From the NCBI GenBank assembly GCA_964428075.1, contig CAYRWQ010000029.1:1-8330 (forward strand): 8,330 nucleotides of DNA, in the 5' to 3' direction. How positions within the stretch are numbered: the stretch's first letter is position 1; every line of letters starts with the position of its first letter. A program made the position numbers and the translations under genes. The notes below the pieces were generated by a model that saw nothing but the letters and a program-made list of their open reading frames with translations, ran no database searches and was not told the DNA's origin. This DNA is from JAGOSP01 sp964428075. GTDB taxonomy: Bacteria; Patescibacteriota; Minisyncoccia; Moranbacterales; UBA1568. Of this stretch, positions 6,701 to 8,330 are shown one piece after another.

Positions 6701-6797
6701 CTTCTTCAATGGAAGATTCTTGGAGTTTTTTGAGGACGGTCGTCGTTCTTTCGGCATTTGGGTTTACGCCTCCGATATTTTGGACCACTTTGACCAT
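3777..6797 (-). CDS. Tandem double PilB/GspE-type secretion ATPase (two motor modules in one chain)
   Basis: From the ATG at 6797 the product is 1006 residues, close to twice a normal PilB/GspE core. PilB/GspE are hexameric cytoplasmic ATPases that power type IV pilus assembly or type II secretion. Module 1 has an N1-like domain (about 1-120), Walker A GPTGSGKT (308-315), EDPIEY, Walker B DIILVGEIRD (from 372), the His-box TGHVLFSTLHAN, and a CxxC...CxxC zinc site (441, 444, 486, 489). Module 2 has no N1 domain but repeats all motor motifs: GPTGSGKT (756-763), EDPIEY, DIIMIGEIRD (from 820), TGHLVLSTLHTN and cysteines 889, 892, 933, 936. Both modules end in a matching NGM(I/L)TM..DG.....LEG stretch. 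The N2 motif QDG is kept in module 1 but replaced by IDSRF in module 2. The frame is open to 6980; an ATG at 6824 is an alternative start. No other pilus gene is in view. Confidence 0.93.
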   Translation of the reverse strand: MVKVVQNIGGVNPNAERTTTVLKKLQESSIEEVASQLAQNSGFPYIDLHIFPISAEDVLTVPESVTTSLNLVLFHKKALETRFAILDPKNQAALDFIKEISTERGWESEIYIVSQPSFNRAVEQYKKRTFIDNLDLVRVSLSGDDLERFDQDFKELLTLKENRGIKTSRAMEIILAGARKLDASDVHFEIEEYTTRLRFRVDGVLQDIGDLPADIYHLLLSRIKMLGKMRLNLRKEAQDGHFYIDIESKRIDIRVNSIPGKYGESINMRLLSNDDIIVDVNDLGLRGLANEQVMKEIRRPHGMILNTGPTGSGKTTTLYTLLSTLNSSGTKIITIEDPIEYSIKGIVQTEVAKNRSYTFATALRAIVRQDPDIILVGEIRDDETADIAINAALTGHVLFSTLHANSAAAAVPRLIELGVKPTLITSAMNIIIAQRLVRRLCKHCRTSYVPAKATCNSITRLISIISPKAKVSIPKDIPELWQANGCQHCRMTGYKGRIGIFEVLTMTPEVIEVIGNLGSEEEIFKVALENGMITMTQDGILKALEGTTTLDEVWRVADQTEILQNIYARLMPSSLLRASFVTEALYVETKRSLDSLASFADFVSKQDSNVRIPTLFAAAIAMKAGDIHVEPTGTAFDVRFRIDGILQTVASFPLNEYPSFMGEIKLLGGLKSGEVAGVIDSRFSIDLEKANENVEGNKVDIRLSIILGGFGETVVMRLLNQSVTKLDLNSLHIRKHNLNRLLSAIEKPYGMILNTGPTGSGKTTTLYSVLSLLNKPEIKIITVEDPIEYQIPGLLQTQTNEEIGYTFVSALRSLMRQNPDIIMIGEIRDNETAEAAIQSASTGHLVLSTLHTNSAAGTVSRLLKMGVSPDDLANAGNLFIAQRLVRELCQNCKQASVPTSKETAIIEAALASVSPAAEVEIPTSRTIWRASGCPKCNGTGYTGRRAIVEALPVENEIKELISRNTLVHEIEAAAIKNGMLTMAQDGVIAVLEGYTSLEEVKRVTEI
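4519..4550 (-). repeat. Walker A-coding repeat, copy in PilB module 2
   Basis: This 32-base stretch encoding the Walker A region of the second motor module is identical at 30 of 32 positions to 5863-5894 in the first module, 1344 bp away in the same orientation. It is the most conserved nucleotide trace of the internal duplication. Such identity could also support recombination between the modules. Confidence 0.8.
5863..5894 (-). repeat. Walker A-coding repeat, copy in PilB module 1
   Basis: Partner of the repeat at 4519-4550. The two differences are both A/G transitions and are silent at protein level, since both copies encode GMILNTGPTGS. Selection on the nucleotide-binding loop explains the protein identity; the shared codons suggest duplication of one ancestral gene rather than fusion of distant paralogs. 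Confidence 0.8.
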
Positions 6798-7034
6798 ATT
6801 GTTTTTGTGTACGAATGATTGCATTTTAACGCACAACAGGGAATTAGGAAATGAACGATATCTTCCGTGTGGCGCGTTTCGTTTGTTGGGAGATCTCGTG
6901 TTGCCAATCTCTCTTTGCACGACACGTTCTGTGGGAACGTGAGCGCATACTCGTCGCGCATATCTTTTTGGCGCGTGCAATAACGTCGCATATTTGATTG
7001 CGACGAGTGAGTATTATGAGATTGTGTTGCGAGG
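6798..7034 (-). promoter_or_regulatory. pilB leader region with competing helices
   Basis: This gap between the DHH-like gene and pilB shows structured sequence rather than a gene. In the minus-strand RNA, ACTCGTCGC (7008-7000) can pair over 9 bp with GCGACGAGT (6956-6948). An overlapping CGTCGCA (7005-6999) can instead pair with TGCGACG (6990-6984) over 7 bp, so the helices exclude each other. A further hairpin, CACGTTC/GAACGTG (6923-6929 with 6935-6941), lies nearer pilB. A TAAAAT sequence just before 6824 is a possible -10 without a good -35. No clean terminator follows the DHH-like gene, so read-through into pilB is possible. The open frame upstream of 6824 encodes a basic, non-PilB-like sequence and is unlikely to be translated. 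Confidence 0.4.
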
Positions 7035-8186
7035 TTACTTGTCAGGTTGATCGAGAAGCGGGTCGAGTCTCCGGTGAATCTCATCTTCTGCTGATTCTAG
7101 CGAAGCGGATGGGAAAGTGAGCGTCAGTATATCCCCTTGTATTTCTGATCCGGGGAGTAACTGATGGAGTCGCTCTGCCATTTCCGATGCATGGCTTTTG
7201 ATGAGGAGTCGTATCGAGGTTGGACTTTCCTGGTAAAACAGGGCGAAGGTGGTCGCAAGCGAGAAACTATTGCGGATTTTTTCCAACACCAATGAAAGGT
7301 CGTGGGTGTGGGCTCGAGATTGGACCAGATCTTCAAGCGAGACCGGTGCCAGAATGAGTCTGCGTGCTTCATCCCAACGGATATGCGTAAGAGCCCTCCC
7401 CCAGAGTTTGAGGAGGGGAAGTGGTTCGGTGCGGTAGAGAGCGCGTACGACTTTTTGTTGATCGGCACCGTGACTGATGAGCAATGCAGCGGCTTTGAGC
7501 GCGCGTGGCGTGGTATTTTTCTTTTGGAAACTTTCGGTGGCCGACATGATACCGGCAAGCAAAGCCTCGGCAATGGGTTCGGAAAGAAAGTCTGGCAGAA
7601 TCCGCTCAAAGCATTCGGTGATAATTTCGGATTTGGAGGAGGCGGTTATATCGACGAGGTTGATTTGTCCGAAGAGCTCGTTTTGCGAGCTGGTGTCAAT
7701 ATTGATTAGAGGGACATCGTAAAAAATATCTGGATTATCCTCAAAGATTTTTCCGAGGTGTTCCTTATCTGGAGCGCCGATGATGATGGCGACATCGAAA
7801 TGATATTGCGCGGGAATGAATGAAAAATCGCGCGGATCGATGGTGCCTTTTTCGGGGGTCAGGTATATGCGATATTCTTCTCCTTCTTGAGCGGTACGGA
7901 TGCCGAGGATTTTGTTGTAGTGCGTGTTGAAAGAAAGGATAAAATCACGCGCGCCAGAGAGAGCTGATCGGATTTTTTGGGGCCTGGAGACAAAGGAGAT
8001 CGCATCGAGTGCCGTTTCAATATGGTCAGCCGCAAGGGTGACGGGTTTGTTGAGTTGTTTGATGAAGAGTGCAAGCGCGAGCGCAGCCGCCGTATCATCT
8101 CGACTCGGATAGGGAGCTAATAAAATGAGCGGATGGGAAGATTTCCTGATGAGTTCGTGGAATTGTTGATCGGGAGAGAGGGACAT
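7035..8186 (-). CDS. DHH-family phosphoesterase-like protein with degenerate active site
   Basis: A 383-residue protein with the layout of NrnA/RecJ-like DHH phosphoesterases, which normally degrade nanoRNA, pAp or cyclic dinucleotides using two metal ions. The fold is recognisable from the N-terminal strand-helix (LILLAPYPSRDDTAAALALAL, residues 20-40), FDVAIIIGAPDKEHLG (130-145), INIDTSSQNELFGQINLVD (161-179) and AEALLAGIMSATESF (206-220), followed by TPRALKAAALLISHGAD. The catalytic residues are altered. The motif I His and first Asp are missing, the motif II Asp is Gly, the DHH triad reads DTS, and the motif IV DTG Asp is lost (SAT). The C-terminal part lacks the GGGH motif of DHHA1. It is therefore probably inactive as a phosphoesterase and may be a binding or structural protein. 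It lies upstream of pilB on the same strand, and a plausible promoter is found at 8234-8262. Confidence 0.78.
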   Translation of the reverse strand: MSLSPDQQFHELIRKSSHPLILLAPYPSRDDTAAALALALFIKQLNKPVTLAADHIETALDAISFVSRPQKIRSALSGARDFILSFNTHYNKILGIRTAQEGEEYRIYLTPEKGTIDPRDFSFIPAQYHFDVAIIIGAPDKEHLGKIFEDNPDIFYDVPLINIDTSSQNELFGQINLVDITASSKSEIITECFERILPDFLSEPIAEALLAGIMSATESFQKKNTTPRALKAAALLISHGADQQKVVRALYRTEPLPLLKLWGRALTHIRWDEARRLILAPVSLEDLVQSRAHTHDLSLVLEKIRNSFSLATTFALFYQESPTSIRLLIKSHASEMAERLHQLLPGSEIQGDILTLTFPSASLESAEDEIHRRLDPLLDQPDK

Positions 8187-8233
8187 AAGCAGAGAGGAGA
8201 AGATTCAGAAAAAAAGAAATAAAATAAGGAGTT

Positions 8234-8262
8234 AGACTAGCAGGGGAAGAGACTCTCGTCAA
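8234..8262 (-). promoter_or_regulatory. Putative promoter of the DHH-like gene
   Basis: On the minus strand TTGACG (8262-8257, 5 of 6) is followed by a 17-bp spacer and TAGTCT (8239-8234, only 3 of 6) with an extended -10 TGC in front. The same TTGAC-N17-TAG layout with TGC occurs in the promoter at 3277-3305. Predicted initiation is near 8227, leaving about 40 bases before the ATG. The remaining bases to the right edge show no gene. Confidence 0.42.
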
Positions 8263-8330
8263 ATCAACAGATTTTATTCATAGACACAGTGATGTTTTTC
8301 TGGTATAGCTAAAGAGAGTAAGCAGAAATT

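Noticed and set aside
6825..6980. N-terminal extension of the pilB-like gene from the ATG at 6980
   Set aside because: The extra residues are Arg-rich and unlike PilB N1 domains, and they coincide with hairpin-rich leader sequence, so a start at 6797 or 6824 is more likely.
1..8330. Alternative genetic code (UGA as Gly)
   Set aside because: All six complete genes stay open with the standard code, and TGA is the natural stop of the bPH2 gene right before a terminator.
1..8330. CRISPR array, tRNA genes, insertion sequences
   Set aside because: No regularly spaced direct repeats, no tRNA cloverleaf with CCA-type end and no transposase motifs were seen.

Overview
The window is a bacterial chromosome segment in which every protein gene I can support lies on the minus strand. 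Read from the right edge it holds: a DHH-family phosphoesterase-like protein (8186-7035), a tandem double PilB/GspE ATPase (6797-3777), ruvB (3210-2200), a small two-helix membrane protein (2132-1890), a bPH2-domain membrane protein (1880-1299), yebC (1203-487) and the first 30 codons of ruvC (91-1). Six genes are complete; ruvC runs off the left edge. TAA and TGA both act as normal stops, so there is no sign of the UGA-to-Gly recoding of Gracilibacteria and Absconditabacteria.

The gene mix (ruvB, yebC and ruvC near small bPH2-type membrane genes, plus type IV pilus ATPase modules), compact genes and mostly missing Shine-Dalgarno sequences suggest a Patescibacteria/CPR-type genome. This is inference, with moderate confidence; no rRNA or universal marker is present to place it.

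Layout: 1-1203 holds ruvC and yebC, separated by a 395-bp non-coding stretch with four consecutive small hairpins (336-460). A clear intrinsic terminator (1252-1283) separates yebC from the bPH2 / small membrane pair, which look like one short operon. ruvB follows upstream. Between ruvB and the pilB-like gene lies the most unusual piece: on the PLUS strand, a near-consensus sigma70 promoter (3277-3305), a roughly 430-nt region rich in nested long-range helices and a strong intrinsic terminator (3708-3741). I read this as an unassigned structured non-coding RNA transcribed divergently from ruvB. Farther right is a 1006-residue protein with two complete PilB motor modules in one chain. It is followed by a DHH-like protein in which essentially all metal-binding motif residues appear lost.

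Functionally the window combines Holliday-junction processing (RuvB and RuvC; ruvA is not seen), a translation or regulatory factor (YebC), two membrane proteins of unknown role, and the assembly motor of a type IV pilus or type II secretion-like machine. The best candidates for new biology are the structured RNA, the fused double motor, the apparently dead DHH protein, and the pyrimidine-rich (anti-Shine-Dalgarno-like) contexts in front of most start codons.
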